DNA from: Thalassococcus halodurans
Lineage (GTDB): Bacteria > Pseudomonadota > Alphaproteobacteria > Rhodobacterales > Rhodobacteraceae
DNA: 64,000 nucleotides
Direction: 5' to 3'
Assembly (NCBI RefSeq): GCF_900108225.1
Contig: NZ_FNUZ01000001.1
Coordinates: forward strand, 620,001 to 684,000
Part shown: in pieces, positions 27,318 to 35,581 of the stretch
How the letters are laid out: every line of letters starts with the position of its first letter
How positions within the stretch are numbered: position 1 is the stretch's first letter
Made by a program: the position numbers and the translations under genes
The notes under the pieces: model-generated
What the model was told of the DNA's origin: nothing
The model's input: the letters and a program-made list of their open reading frames with translations, nothing else
Databases searched by the model: none

Positions 27318-27419
27318 GTCTCCTCCCAAGAGCCTTATTGGACCCGCCCCCACACTTCGGGCGCAGACCATTCAGCAGGCGAGCTGATCCTCGCCGTGGA
27401 AAAGCTTAGGCGAAGGGAT

Positions 27420-27440
27420 TAAGTGCAAGATATGCACTTA
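27420..27440. promoter_or_regulatory. Perfect inverted repeat TAAGTGCA-N5-TGCACTTA, candidate operator
   Basis: An 8-bp perfect inverted repeat with a 5-base A+T-rich spacer, in the 182-base divergent region between the HAAT operon and the AraC-family gene. It is well placed to control both directions. The regulator bound is unknown. AraC proteins more often use direct repeats, so another dimeric regulator is possible. Confidence 0.55.
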
Positions 27441-27499
27441 TGAGAGCATTATTTGTATTTTTGCTGGATAGAATGGGTGAAAATCAGTAGCCACAAGGC

Positions 27500-28375
27500 A
27501 TGAAAGCGTCGAATCCGCCCCAACCTACCCGCCGCGCAAGACTGCAAATTCAGGACATTCGCAGCCCCCTGACGCGCGTCGGCGTGACGCTGGCTGCGGG
27601 GACAGCGCAGTTGGTTCTGCTTCACGGAGGGCGGGTCGAGCTGCGTGACGGCGGCCTTCCGGAACGCGAAGAGATCGACGGACCGCGTCTGCTGTGGCTG
27701 CCCGATGGCAACGGCGGCGAACTGTCGATTGCAGGCGGCACCCGCGCGACGATCCTGTCGATCCCCGAACTGGACGTAATGAACGCCCTGCCCGCCACGC
27801 CCTTGGGCGAACGGATGCGCAAAACCTTTGCCCAAGCCCTGTCCGCCCCGCTGGAACGCGACGGTCAGGTGGCGCAGCTTGTTCAGGGGCTGTCGCGGGA
27901 ATACGGGCTGACTGAACCGGGCGCAGAACTATCGGCGCAATACTATCTGTCGCTAATCTTGATCCACATCTGGCGGCAGGTACGCACCGATCTGGTCGCG
28001 CACGGCCATTCGCCACAGGGTCTTGTGGAACGGTTTATGGCACTCGCCAGCCAGCGGATGCGCGAACATTTGCGGGTGTCGGATTATGCCACGGCGCTGA
28101 ACGTCACCCGCGACAGGCTGGGCACCGCCGTGCGCCGCGCAACGGGAAAATCACCGCAGGGCTATCTGCATCAACTGCTGATCCGCGAGGCATCGGAACT
28201 GCTGTCGAACACCGGCATGCCTGTCAGTCAGGTGGCCTACCGGCTGGGCTTTCACGACCCTGCGTATTTCACACGGTTCTTCATCCGTCATCGCGGCGAA
28301 AGCCCCGCCAAGTTCCGGCGGACGGCCCGCATCCGCCGTTTGGAAGGCGACAAATCCTATGCCGCGTGGCCATAG
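27500..28375 (+). CDS. AraC-family transcriptional regulator (cupin-type sensor)
   Basis: A 291-residue regulator. The N-terminal ~150 residues resemble a cupin-like effector domain (AGTAQLVLLHGGRVELRDGG). The C-terminal ~100 residues are the two AraC helix-turn-helix motifs (HLRVSDYATALNVTRDRLGTAV, then MPVSQVAYRLGFHDPAYFTRFF and RHRGESPAKFRR). Divergent from the HAAT importer operon, it probably activates that operon in response to its substrate. It converges with queF. Confidence 0.87.
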   Translation: MKASNPPQPTRRARLQIQDIRSPLTRVGVTLAAGTAQLVLLHGGRVELRDGGLPEREEIDGPRLLWLPDGNGGELSIAGGTRATILSIPELDVMNALPATPLGERMRKTFAQALSAPLERDGQVAQLVQGLSREYGLTEPGAELSAQYYLSLILIHIWRQVRTDLVAHGHSPQGLVERFMALASQRMREHLRVSDYATALNVTRDRLGTAVRRATGKSPQGYLHQLLIREASELLSNTGMPVSQVAYRLGFHDPAYFTRFFIRHRGESPAKFRRTARIRRLEGDKSYAAWP

Positions 28376-28393
28376 GACCCGCCGCCAAAAATC

Positions 28394-28858
28394 TTAGCCG
28401 CGACCGCGATAGGGCGGCACGCCTTGGTCGGGAATCCAGACGCTTTCCGGCTGCGGGCCGGTCTGCCAGAACACATCAATCGGGATGCCGCCGCGCGGAT
28501 ACCAGTAGCCGCCGATACGCAGCCAACGGGGCGACAGGAAGTCGTTCAGACGACGCCCGATGGACACCGTGCAATCCTCGTGGAACGCGCCGTGATTGCG
28601 GAACGAACCCAGATATAGCTTCAGCGATTTGCTTTCGACCAGCCAGTCACCCGGCACATAGTCGATCACCAGATGGGCAAAGTCGGGCTGACCTGTCATC
28701 GGGCACAGCGATGTGAATTCCGGCGCGGTGAAGCGCACGTTGTAATCCACGTCAGCCTGCGGGTTCTGGACGCGCTCAAGCTCGGCCTGATCGGGATCGG
28801 TCGGCAGCACCGTGGCACCGCCAAGCTGTTTCAGATTGCTGTAGATACTATCAGACAT
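28394..28858 (-). CDS. queF: NADPH-dependent 7-cyano-7-deazaguanine reductase QueF
   Basis: A 154-residue T-fold enzyme that reduces preQ0 to preQ1 in queuosine biosynthesis. The catalytic Cys lies in [16 protein letters not shown], and the QueF NADPH motif is [15 protein letters not shown]. The HEDCTVSIG stretch is also typical. The short length fits the unimodular form. It is the last gene of queC-queD-queE-queF, 17 bases after queE. Confidence 0.95.
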   Translation of the reverse strand: MSDSIYSNLKQLGGATVLPTDPDQAELERVQNPQADVDYNVRFTAPEFTSLCPMTGQPDFAHLVIDYVPGDWLVESKSLKLYLGSFRNHGAFHEDCTVSIGRRLNDFLSPRWLRIGGYWYPRGGIPIDVFWQTGPQPESVWIPDQGVPPYRGRG

Positions 28859-28875
28859 GGACAGTTCCTTTCGGG

Positions 28876-29583
28876 TCAGACGCCGCGTTTGTTGCCCCAG
28901 ACAAGGACATGAAGCTGCGGCAGAATGCGGGGGGCAAACCAGCCGTCACCGGTGGTTTTTTCGATCAACTGACGCAGCCGGTCGGTCGCGTCTTCAAGGT
29001 TCACTGGCAGATCGGGGTCTACCTCGAGGTTGCCGGGTTGCAGATAGAGCGGCATCTCGGGATATCGAGCAGCGGCCTCTTTCGCCCAGACGTAATCGGT
29101 GTCGTCAAAGATGACGATCTTCATCACCGCCTGCCCGCAGCCTTTGGACATCTGCACGCAAGCATCGAACTTGTCCCAATCCACGGTTTCGCCGCTGGAC
29201 GGCGGCTTGGGGCTTAGGACAAGCGTATCGAGATCGGCAAACCACGGCTGCGACACCGACCCTTGGGTTTCGCAGGCAAAGCGATACCCTTCGACCTTGC
29301 CCAGCGCGATCAGCGGGGCAAAGTCCTGAATGGCGGGGTTGCCGCCCGAAATCGACACGGTCAATGGGCGCCCGCCAGACAGGCGGCGCACCTCGTCCAT
29401 CACGGCATCATCACTCATGGGCAGCCACGTGTGGCGATACTGGCTGTCCACCGCATGCAATGAATCACACCAGCTACAGCGATAGTCACAGCCGCCTGCC
29501 CGCACGAACACCGTGGCCTCGCCGATCAGGGCCCCTTCGCCCTGAACCGTCGGCCCGAAAATCTCAACGATGCGCAGGGTCAT
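28876..29583 (-). CDS. queE: 7-carboxy-7-deazaguanine synthase QueE (radical SAM)
   Basis: A 235-residue radical SAM enzyme that converts 6-carboxytetrahydropterin to 7-carboxy-7-deazaguanine. It has the cluster motif CDYRCSWCD (CX3CX2C), preceded by [21 protein letters not shown], and [13 protein letters not shown] as the SAM-binding glycine stretch. I place the start at the ATG at 29583, which overlaps the queD stop by 4 bases (ATGA). The longer frame to 29658 lies inside queD. Confidence 0.95.
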   Translation of the reverse strand: MTLRIVEIFGPTVQGEGALIGEATVFVRAGGCDYRCSWCDSLHAVDSQYRHTWLPMSDDAVMDEVRRLSGGRPLTVSISGGNPAIQDFAPLIALGKVEGYRFACETQGSVSQPWFADLDTLVLSPKPPSSGETVDWDKFDACVQMSKGCGQAVMKIVIFDDTDYVWAKEAAARYPEMPLYLQPGNLEVDPDLPVNLEDATDRLRQLIEKTTGDGWFAPRILPQLHVLVWGNKRGV

Positions 29584-29933
29584 GGCCGGTATTCGGCCCA
29601 TGTCTTGGGCGTCTCGGACACTTTCACCGCCGACGTCTCCGGCCAGCGCGCGCGGCACCAGTCAAAGAAGTGCTTGGCCATGTTTTCCGCCGTCGACGGC
29701 ACGTCCAGCACATCGTTCAGATGGCGGTGGTCAAACGTGTCGTCGATATAGGTCTTGAGCGGTTTGAGTTCGTGGTAATCCCGCACGAACCCGTCCTCGT
29801 TCAACTCGGCCGCCGCCAGTTCGACCACAACGATATAGTTGTGCCCGTGCAAACGCGCGCACTGATGATCGGCGGGGAGATGCTCCAGTTGGTGCGAGGC
29901 CGAAAAGTGGAACTCTTTCGAAATGCGGAACAT
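29580..29933 (-). CDS. queD: 6-carboxy-5,6,7,8-tetrahydropterin synthase QueD
   Basis: A 117-residue enzyme that makes 6-carboxytetrahydropterin from dihydroneopterin triphosphate. Zinc and catalytic residues are in [24 protein letters not shown] (catalytic Cys, two zinc His) and DHRHLNDV. It overlaps queC by 1 base (TAATG) and queE by 4 bases. Confidence 0.95.
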   Translation of the reverse strand: MFRISKEFHFSASHQLEHLPADHQCARLHGHNYIVVVELAAAELNEDGFVRDYHELKPLKTYIDDTFDHRHLNDVLDVPSTAENMAKHFFDWCRARWPETSAVKVSETPKTWAEYRP

Positions 29934-30634
29934 TACTTGGCCTCCGCATTTGCGACGGCCTGACGCCAGAAATCAGGGTCCTCATAGACCGTCGGATCAG
30001 TCACGCCCGCCAGATCAAACGCCTCGCGCCGTTCTACGCAAGTGCCGCAGCGACCGCAGTGGTGTTCGCCACCCTTGTAGCAGGACCACGTCCGGTCAAA
30101 CGGCGTGTTGTGCTTGGCCCCGTCGCTGACGATGTCGGCCTTGGTGCGGTGCACGAAAGGTGTCCACAGGCTGACGTCGGCGTACCCGTCCAACGCAAAG
30201 CGCTGCATCTTGTCGAAAGCCTCGACAAAATCGGGACGGCAATCGGGGTAGATAAAGTGATCGCCGCCATGCACAGCGGTCGCCACCGCCTGATCACCAT
30301 TCGCCGCCGCGATCCCGTAGGCCACGGTCAGCATGATGGCGTTCCGGTTCGGCACCACGGTGATTTTCATGGTTTCTTCGGCATAATGACCATCTGGTAC
30401 GTCAATTTCATCGGTCAGCGCCGATCCGGTCAGCGCCGCACCCACGGGGCGCAGGTCGATAACAGTGTGCGGCACGCCCAGACGCTCCGCAGCTTCGGCT
30501 GCGAATTCCAGTTCTTTCAGATGGCGTTGGCCATAGTTGAAGGAAACCAAACGGGTCAGTTCCCGCGTTTCCGCAGTGATATGCGCAAGCGAAACGGAAT
30601 CGAGTCCGCCCGAGCAGATGACAAGTGTCTTCAT
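29933..30634 (-). CDS. queC: 7-cyano-7-deazaguanine synthase QueC
   Basis: A 233-residue ATP-dependent enzyme that converts 7-carboxy-7-deazaguanine to preQ0. It shows the PP-loop motif ICSGGLDSVSLAH near the N-terminus and the zinc-binding CYKGGEHHCGRCGTCVERREAF at the C-terminal side. It is the first gene of the queuosine operon. Its Shine-Dalgarno lies within the 3' tail of a preQ1-I riboswitch-like element, so translation is probably shut off by the pathway product. Confidence 0.96.
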   Translation of the reverse strand: MKTLVICSGGLDSVSLAHITAETRELTRLVSFNYGQRHLKELEFAAEAAERLGVPHTVIDLRPVGAALTGSALTDEIDVPDGHYAEETMKITVVPNRNAIMLTVAYGIAAANGDQAVATAVHGGDHFIYPDCRPDFVEAFDKMQRFALDGYADVSLWTPFVHRTKADIVSDGAKHNTPFDRTWSCYKGGEHHCGRCGTCVERREAFDLAGVTDPTVYEDPDFWRQAVANAEAK

Positions 30635-30641
30635 GATCTAG

Positions 30642-30678
30642 TCCTTGTTTTTTAGACCGGGTAGGCTGCGACCGGTTC
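30642..30678 (-). ncRNA. preQ1-I riboswitch candidate upstream of queC
   Basis: Read on the minus strand, ACCGGTCGCAGCCTAC is followed by CCGGTC and then TAAAAAACAAGGAC. This gives a 5-bp stem ACCGG/CCGGT, the loop sequence GGTCGCAG and the A-rich tail ending in ACAAGG, the arrangement known from preQ1-I aptamers such as the Thermoanaerobacter one. AAGGA in the tail is the queC ribosome-binding site, 7 bases from the ATG, so control should be translational. It precedes a complete queCDEF operon. Confidence 0.88.
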
Positions 30679-30774
30679 GTCGCGGCATATAGAGAAAGCC
30701 GTATTACGACGCAATCACCGCGCCGTGGATTTTTCCACGACGCGGCGTTCTCTGACGACACCGACTGGGATGAA

Positions 30775-30795
30775 GGGGCGGTCCGCGACCGCCCC
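30775..30795 (-). terminator. Hairpin after the serine hydrolase gene
   Basis: GGGGCGGTC-cgc-GACCGCCCC is a 9-bp perfect stem with a 3-base loop, 6 bases past the serine hydrolase stop codon. On the minus strand it is followed by TTCATCCC, so the U tract is weak. It probably separates the serine hydrolase transcript from the queC leader. A smaller CGTGGA/TCCACG stem lies at 30724-30739. Confidence 0.6.
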
Positions 30796-30801
30796 GAAAG
30801 A

Positions 30802-32001
30802 TCAGCTGTTGGCCAGCGCCTGATAAACGGCGGTTTCGAAATCCATGTAGCCGGTGAAGGACTCGGGATCGCCGAACGGCAGGATCTGCGTCGCCCAATA
30901 GCCACCGACGCCATTGGCGCGGTCGATCCAGTAGAAACAGTTCGCTAGACCGGCCCAACCGATGGCACCGGCGGGGCGGCCTGTCGGGGCCTCTTCGGAA
31001 TTGACCATAAAGGTGTAGGACCAATCCTTGGCCAGCCCCGGGAAGAACTCAGCATCATTGGACAAAGACGGGATCACGCCGGGCAGCATCGTCACCTTTT
31101 GCGGCGGCACCAACGCCCCTTTGACAGCCCAATCCACCGTTTCCGGCTTCAGCACGCGGCCATTCGGGCCAGCACCGTCGTTCAACCACATGCGGATGAA
31201 CTTCATGTATTCCGGCACCGAGCCATAAAGGCCATGACCACCCATGTGCACCTCGGGGTCATCCGGCAGGGCGAAATCGTCCATCGGGGTCAGGCCGCCG
31301 TCTTCGCCACGGGCGTGGATGGTTGCTGTGCGCGGCTTCATGTTGTCGGTGCGGGTAAAGGCAATGTCCGTCATGCCCAGCGGCGCAAAGACACGTTCCG
31401 CCATAACCTCGCCCAGACGTTTACCGCGAATACCTTCGACAACCTGACCGACCCAATCGATGTTGGTGCCGTATTCCCATTTCTCACCGGGATCGAATAG
31501 CAACGGCGTCTCAATGGAGGCGCGGCTTCCGGTCACAACCGACGGCTGGCCATGCTCTTCGGCCAGACGCTTGTAGTCTTCATTGAAGAAGTCATAGCCA
31601 AAGCCCGCCGTGTGCAACATCAACTGGCGTGTGGTGACATCGGATCTCGGCGCGCGTAGACGCGGCTGGCCGCTGTCATCAAAGCCGTCGATCACTTGCA
31701 AATTACCGATGGCAGGCGCGTATTCCTTGGCTGGTGCATCAAGGTCCAGCAGCCCGTCTTCCACACATTGCAGCGCGGTCGTCCCCGCAATCGCCTTGGT
31801 CGTGGAAAAGATGGCAAAGACGGTGTCTTCCGTCATCGGATCACCGCCAATGCGCCGTTCTCCGGATGCACCGGAATAGATGTCGCCGTCGCGGTCGGTG
31901 ACCATCGCCACAACGCCGGGAACACGGGACGCGCCGCTGGTCAGGCCGTTCAACACACTGTCGCAACGCGATTTGATATCGGATGTAATCGTATCTTTCA
32001 T
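30802..32001 (-). CDS. Serine hydrolase of the beta-lactamase (class C/esterase) family
   Basis: A 399-residue protein from the ATG at 32001 ([19 protein letters not shown]); upstream in-frame sequence is not convincing. The catalytic Ser-Lys pair is in [16 protein letters not shown] (SxxK). The expected Tyr motif is WEYGTNIDW (YxN). [17 protein letters not shown] near the C-terminus replaces the third (KTG-like) element. This matches EstB/6-aminohexanoate-hydrolase-like esterases rather than resistance beta-lactamases, and no signal peptide is seen. It follows the AraC and P450 genes on the same strand, so an ester or lactone intermediate of that pathway may be its substrate. Confidence 0.85.
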   Translation of the reverse strand: MKDTITSDIKSRCDSVLNGLTSGASRVPGVVAMVTDRDGDIYSGASGERRIGGDPMTEDTVFAIFSTTKAIAGTTALQCVEDGLLDLDAPAKEYAPAIGNLQVIDGFDDSGQPRLRAPRSDVTTRQLMLHTAGFGYDFFNEDYKRLAEEHGQPSVVTGSRASIETPLLFDPGEKWEYGTNIDWVGQVVEGIRGKRLGEVMAERVFAPLGMTDIAFTRTDNMKPRTATIHARGEDGGLTPMDDFALPDDPEVHMGGHGLYGSVPEYMKFIRMWLNDGAGPNGRVLKPETVDWAVKGALVPPQKVTMLPGVIPSLSNDAEFFPGLAKDWSYTFMVNSEEAPTGRPAGAIGWAGLANCFYWIDRANGVGGYWATQILPFGDPESFTGYMDFETAVYQALANS

Positions 32002-32100
32002 GTGGTTCCTCCCTAGAACTCGTGCGGCACAGGGTACGAGCGCGCGGGCCCACGCGCTGTCCGGCATCGGCAGGCGCTGTCCGGTTTCGGAAGGAAAATA

Positions 32101-33120
32101 TCAGTGACGCGCAGCGCCCCCTGCCCGCAGCCGTGTTTGCGACGGCAGTTCACCAAACCTGTCGCGGTAGCGCCCCGCCAGCGCCCCGAGATTGCTAAAG
32201 CCCCAATCCACAGCGATCTCGGACACGCTCAGATGGGCAGGCGCGGTTTCCAGATCGGCGCGGAATCCTTCCATGCGGCGCGCCGCCAGAAAATCGCGCG
32301 GGGAAATGCCGCGAAACCGTTGGAAGCCACCCGACAGCGTGCGCGCTGACACACCTACGCGCTTGGCGACATCGCCCACGGTCGGCGCATCCCGTGCCTC
32401 GGCCTCGAAAATCTCTTCGGCGCGGCGCACATATCCGGGGGCCGCCGCCCGCGCGCCGCTTTCCAGTTTCACGCCGGCCCGCGCCGCCCAGTGGCGCAGA
32501 AGTTCGACGCAAAGCACCTCTTCGATATGACGGGCCAGCGCCGCATCGGCGGCAATCGTGCCTGTCCGCGTCAGTGCCCGCGCCGCATAATCCAGCAAAG
32601 ACGGCCACGCAGTGTTCGGACCGCCGAACTTCACCCGACTGGTCCACAGCGTGTCATCGGGGACAAAGCCGAACCAGCGTTCGGCGGTATCGGCCATCAC
32701 CTGATGCGGGATTGTCAGGTTCAACTGCATATGATCCGGATCGCCCTCGAGCCAGTAATCGGTGCGCGAACAATCCACGACAAAGCTTTCCCCTGCCCCC
32801 GTCGAAACAGGCGCACCGTCCGACTGATGGTTCAGCGCCCCGCGCAGGGTGTTCAGAACAAGGATATTGCCCGCCTCGGGATCGAACTGATCCAGAAAGA
32901 TGCCGGTCCCATAGGAAAACCGCGTCATCGTCACGCGCCCCGCCATAGCCGAAATCATCGTGGCGTCCGGTTTCGAAAACCGCTCCAGCGGCCGCACCTT
33001 GTAGGGCATATAGACCGTTTCACAAAAGGCCTGCACCTCGTCCCAATCGGTCGAGCGTGTGGCATCGTCATGCGGGATGGGTGCCCCCACCGAATCCAGA
33101 ATCAAAGCATGTTCCAACAA
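32101..33120 (-). CDS. AraC-family transcriptional regulator (AraC-binding-like N-terminal domain)
   Basis: A 339-residue regulator. The N-terminal half (about residues 20-200) resembles the AraC-binding-like domain found in activators of aromatic or alkane catabolism. The C-terminal HTH pair includes APTVGDVAKRVGVSARTLSGGFQRFRGISPRDFLAARR and LSVSEIAVDWGFSNLGALAGRYRDRFGELP. The start is a TTG at 33120 with GGAGGA 8 bases upstream. No ATG gives a sensible N-terminus. It lies 107 bases after the second P450 gene, suggesting regulation of the TRAP-P450-hydrolase group. Confidence 0.85.
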   Translation of the reverse strand: MLEHALILDSVGAPIPHDDATRSTDWDEVQAFCETVYMPYKVRPLERFSKPDATMISAMAGRVTMTRFSYGTGIFLDQFDPEAGNILVLNTLRGALNHQSDGAPVSTGAGESFVVDCSRTDYWLEGDPDHMQLNLTIPHQVMADTAERWFGFVPDDTLWTSRVKFGGPNTAWPSLLDYAARALTRTGTIAADAALARHIEEVLCVELLRHWAARAGVKLESGARAAAPGYVRRAEEIFEAEARDAPTVGDVAKRVGVSARTLSGGFQRFRGISPRDFLAARRMEGFRADLETAPAHLSVSEIAVDWGFSNLGALAGRYRDRFGELPSQTRLRAGGAARH

Positions 33121-33227
33121 AACCCCGTTCCTCCACCGCGATCTCGTAGTCGGGGGATGCTAGCACGGATTTCGCGCTTTTGGGGTATTTCTGACGTCCC
33201 GCGACCGCACCAAAGGTCGCGGATCGT

Positions 33228-34406
33228 CTACACTGGCGTCACTTTCAGCGGCACGGACAGCGGGCCGTACTCTGGCCAGCGCGTCATTTCGATGTCTCCG
33301 ACCACGGTCAGCTTCACCGTTTTCGATGTCAGCTGGCGCAACACTTCTTGCAGCAAAAGCCGCGCAAGGGGCGCACCGGGGCACATGTGTGGGCCACGAC
33401 CAAAGGTCAAAAGATCGCGGGCAGGTCGATCCAGTTTGTATTCATGCGGGTCATCAAAAACCGCCTCGTCGCGATTGGCCGATGTAAAGACAATGGCGAC
33501 CGCCTCACCTGCCTTGATGGTCTTTCCGCCAAGGTCCGTGTCCTGCCGCGCGGTGCGGGCGAACCCGCGATAGGGCGTGTAAAGGCGCAGCAATTCCTCG
33601 GTCGCGTCGTTCACGCGTGACGGGTCATCGCGCAGGTCCTTGTGATGATCAGGGTGCCGTGCCAGATGGACCGCCATCGATCCGATAAAGGTCGTGGGCG
33701 CGATGATCCCCACCAACAGAAACTGCCGCAGCGCCCCGAGGATCAGATCATGCGCCAAAGGCTCGCCATCTACCCGAACCGCCAACAGATTGGCCGTCGG
33801 GTCGGTGTCGGGATCACGGGGATGGGCGATGCGATCCGCGATCAGCGCCTCGGCAATGCCGTACAGTTCATCCGATCGGGCGCGCAGTTCCGGCATGTCC
33901 TGCCGCTGCAACGCCATGTTGAACGCAGCACCCACAACGCGAATACGTTCGGCCTGATCCGGCGCGAGGTTAAAGAATTCGGCCAGCAGAGCGATGGGCA
34001 ACTGAAAGGAAAAACCGGCACAGATATCGCCGCCGCCATTGGCGATCCACGGGTCCAGAAACCGCGCCACCATTTGTTCCACCCGAGGCTCCCACGCCTT
34101 CAGGCGCGACGGGCTTAGAAATCGCAGGATCGCGTTTCGGTAGGGGATGTTGTCGGGCGGGTCCAGATGCAGCGGCGGGCGTCTTTGCGTGGTGGCCACA
34201 GGCGGTACGACGTTCTGAACGGTGGTGGTGAACAGCTTCCAGTTTTCCAACACCTCGCAGGCATCGGCATGGCGCGTCACCGCCCAGAAGCCCCCCAGAT
34301 CGTTCGACCATGCAACGGGGCAATGGCCTCGCAAATGGGCGAACTGGGCGTGGGGGCAGTCGAAATCCTCGGCTTCCGGCAGGGTGAAATCGTCGGGTCG
34401 CGTCAT
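33228..34406 (-). CDS. Cytochrome P450 (second of a tandem pair)
   Basis: A 392-residue soluble bacterial P450. The heme-ligand motif is FGRGPHMCPG and the K-helix ExxR is EELLR. In the I helix, the stretch FLLVGIIAPTTFIGS aligns Ala-Pro with the usual acid-alcohol (Asp/Glu-Thr) pair, so the normal proton-delivery residues are missing. The ATG at 34406 overlaps the stop of the first P450 gene by 4 bases (ATGA). It should oxidise a substrate, perhaps the one brought in by the co-transcribed TRAP importer. No ferredoxin or ferredoxin reductase gene is present nearby. Confidence 0.9.
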   Translation of the reverse strand: MTRPDDFTLPEAEDFDCPHAQFAHLRGHCPVAWSNDLGGFWAVTRHADACEVLENWKLFTTTVQNVVPPVATTQRRPPLHLDPPDNIPYRNAILRFLSPSRLKAWEPRVEQMVARFLDPWIANGGGDICAGFSFQLPIALLAEFFNLAPDQAERIRVVGAAFNMALQRQDMPELRARSDELYGIAEALIADRIAHPRDPDTDPTANLLAVRVDGEPLAHDLILGALRQFLLVGIIAPTTFIGSMAVHLARHPDHHKDLRDDPSRVNDATEELLRLYTPYRGFARTARQDTDLGGKTIKAGEAVAIVFTSANRDEAVFDDPHEYKLDRPARDLLTFGRGPHMCPGAPLARLLLQEVLRQLTSKTVKLTVVGDIEMTRWPEYGPLSVPLKVTPV

Positions 34407-35581
34407 GCTTCGCCCCGCAAGTCCAACGACAGCGCGCTGATGCCGTATTCCGTCCATCGCGCCCAAACTGGCGTGCCGGCCACGGCCAAACCCGGCACAG
34501 ACAACAAGGCATCCAGCGTGATCCGTGTTTGCAGTTTCGCCATCGCCAGCCCAAGACACATATGCGGCCCGATGCCAAAGGCCAGATGACGGTTCGGGCT
34601 GCGATCAGGCACAAACTCCATCGCGCGGTCAAACACCGCCTCGTCCCGATTGGCCGACAGGAAATTCAGCGCGACAGGGCAGCCTTTGGGAATATCCACA
34701 CCACCCAGCGACGTGTCCTTGGTCGCAACCCGCACCAGCGCCTGATTGGCGGGGTAGTAGCGCAGCAGTTCTTCGATAAACGGTTTCCACGCGGCTGCAT
34801 CCCTGCGCAGCAAAGCGACATGGTCGGGATGCGTCGCCATGTGCCACGCGACCGAGCACATGAAATTGCGCGGCACCACATGGCCGCCGATCAGCATCAG
34901 ACGCACCATGCCTGCCAGTTCCTCTTCGGTGTAAGGCTGACCGTCGGGCGTTTGGGCGGCAAGGCCGCTGACGATATCGGTTTCCGGATCGCGTGGGTTG
35001 GCCAGACGGTTATCCACCAGTCGGATCGCAAAGCCGTCCACCTGTTTGGACAACCCGCCAGCCGTGGTCAGGTCTTCTCCCTGCACGGCCTCAACATAGG
35101 CATGGCTGAGCCGCCCGATTTCTAACGCCTCTTCAGGATCAAGGCCCAGCAGGATGCCCAAGGCCCCTTGCGTGAAGGGTTCGGCAAACCCACCCGAGAA
35201 ATTCGCGGCCTCGGGCGTTTTCAGCAGGTCTGTCATCAAGCGACCTGCCAATTCACGCAGCGCGGGTTCCCAGCTGCGGACTTTGTTTTCCTTGAAAAAC
35301 GGGTTCAGCCCCTTGCGATAGCGGTCGCTTTCCGGCGGGTCCTTTTGCAGCGGCAGACGCGGCAATCCTTTGCGCGGGGACGACGGGATCACCGTCATCT
35401 TGGTCGCTGTGAAGGTTTCCGGATCGCGGCTGGCTGTCATGACATCATCGTAGCGCATCAATGTATAGAACCCGCCCCATTTGTCCGACCACGCCACAGG
35501 CGCCATCTGCCGCAGACGTTCCTGCGCGGCGGGGTAATTCGCCTGCGTTGCAGGATCGGACGGATCCCAATCGCAGGTCAT
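34403..35581 (-). CDS. Cytochrome P450 (first of a tandem pair)
   Basis: A 392-residue soluble P450 with heme motif FGIGPHMCLG and ExxR EELLR. The I-helix segment RLMLIGGHVVPRNF has Val-Val in place of the acid-alcohol pair. The ATG at 35581 overlaps the dctM stop by 4 bases; an upstream in-frame start at 35605 lies inside dctM. It is similar in length and order of motifs to the following P450, suggesting an old duplication or two steps on one substrate. Confidence 0.9.
   Translation of the reverse strand: MTCDWDPSDPATQANYPAAQERLRQMAPVAWSDKWGGFYTLMRYDDVMTASRDPETFTATKMTVIPSSPRKGLPRLPLQKDPPESDRYRKGLNPFFKENKVRSWEPALRELAGRLMTDLLKTPEAANFSGGFAEPFTQGALGILLGLDPEEALEIGRLSHAYVEAVQGEDLTTAGGLSKQVDGFAIRLVDNRLANPRDPETDIVSGLAAQTPDGQPYTEEELAGMVRLMLIGGHVVPRNFMCSVAWHMATHPDHVALLRRDAAAWKPFIEELLRYYPANQALVRVATKDTSLGGVDIPKGCPVALNFLSANRDEAVFDRAMEFVPDRSPNRHLAFGIGPHMCLGLAMAKLQTRITLDALLSVPGLAVAGTPVWARWTEYGISALSLDLRGEA

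Noticed and set aside
30802-32001. Beta-lactamase resistance gene
   Set aside because: SxxK and YxN are present, but there is no signal peptide, the third motif differs from KTG, and context is catabolic. An esterase-type serine hydrolase fits better.
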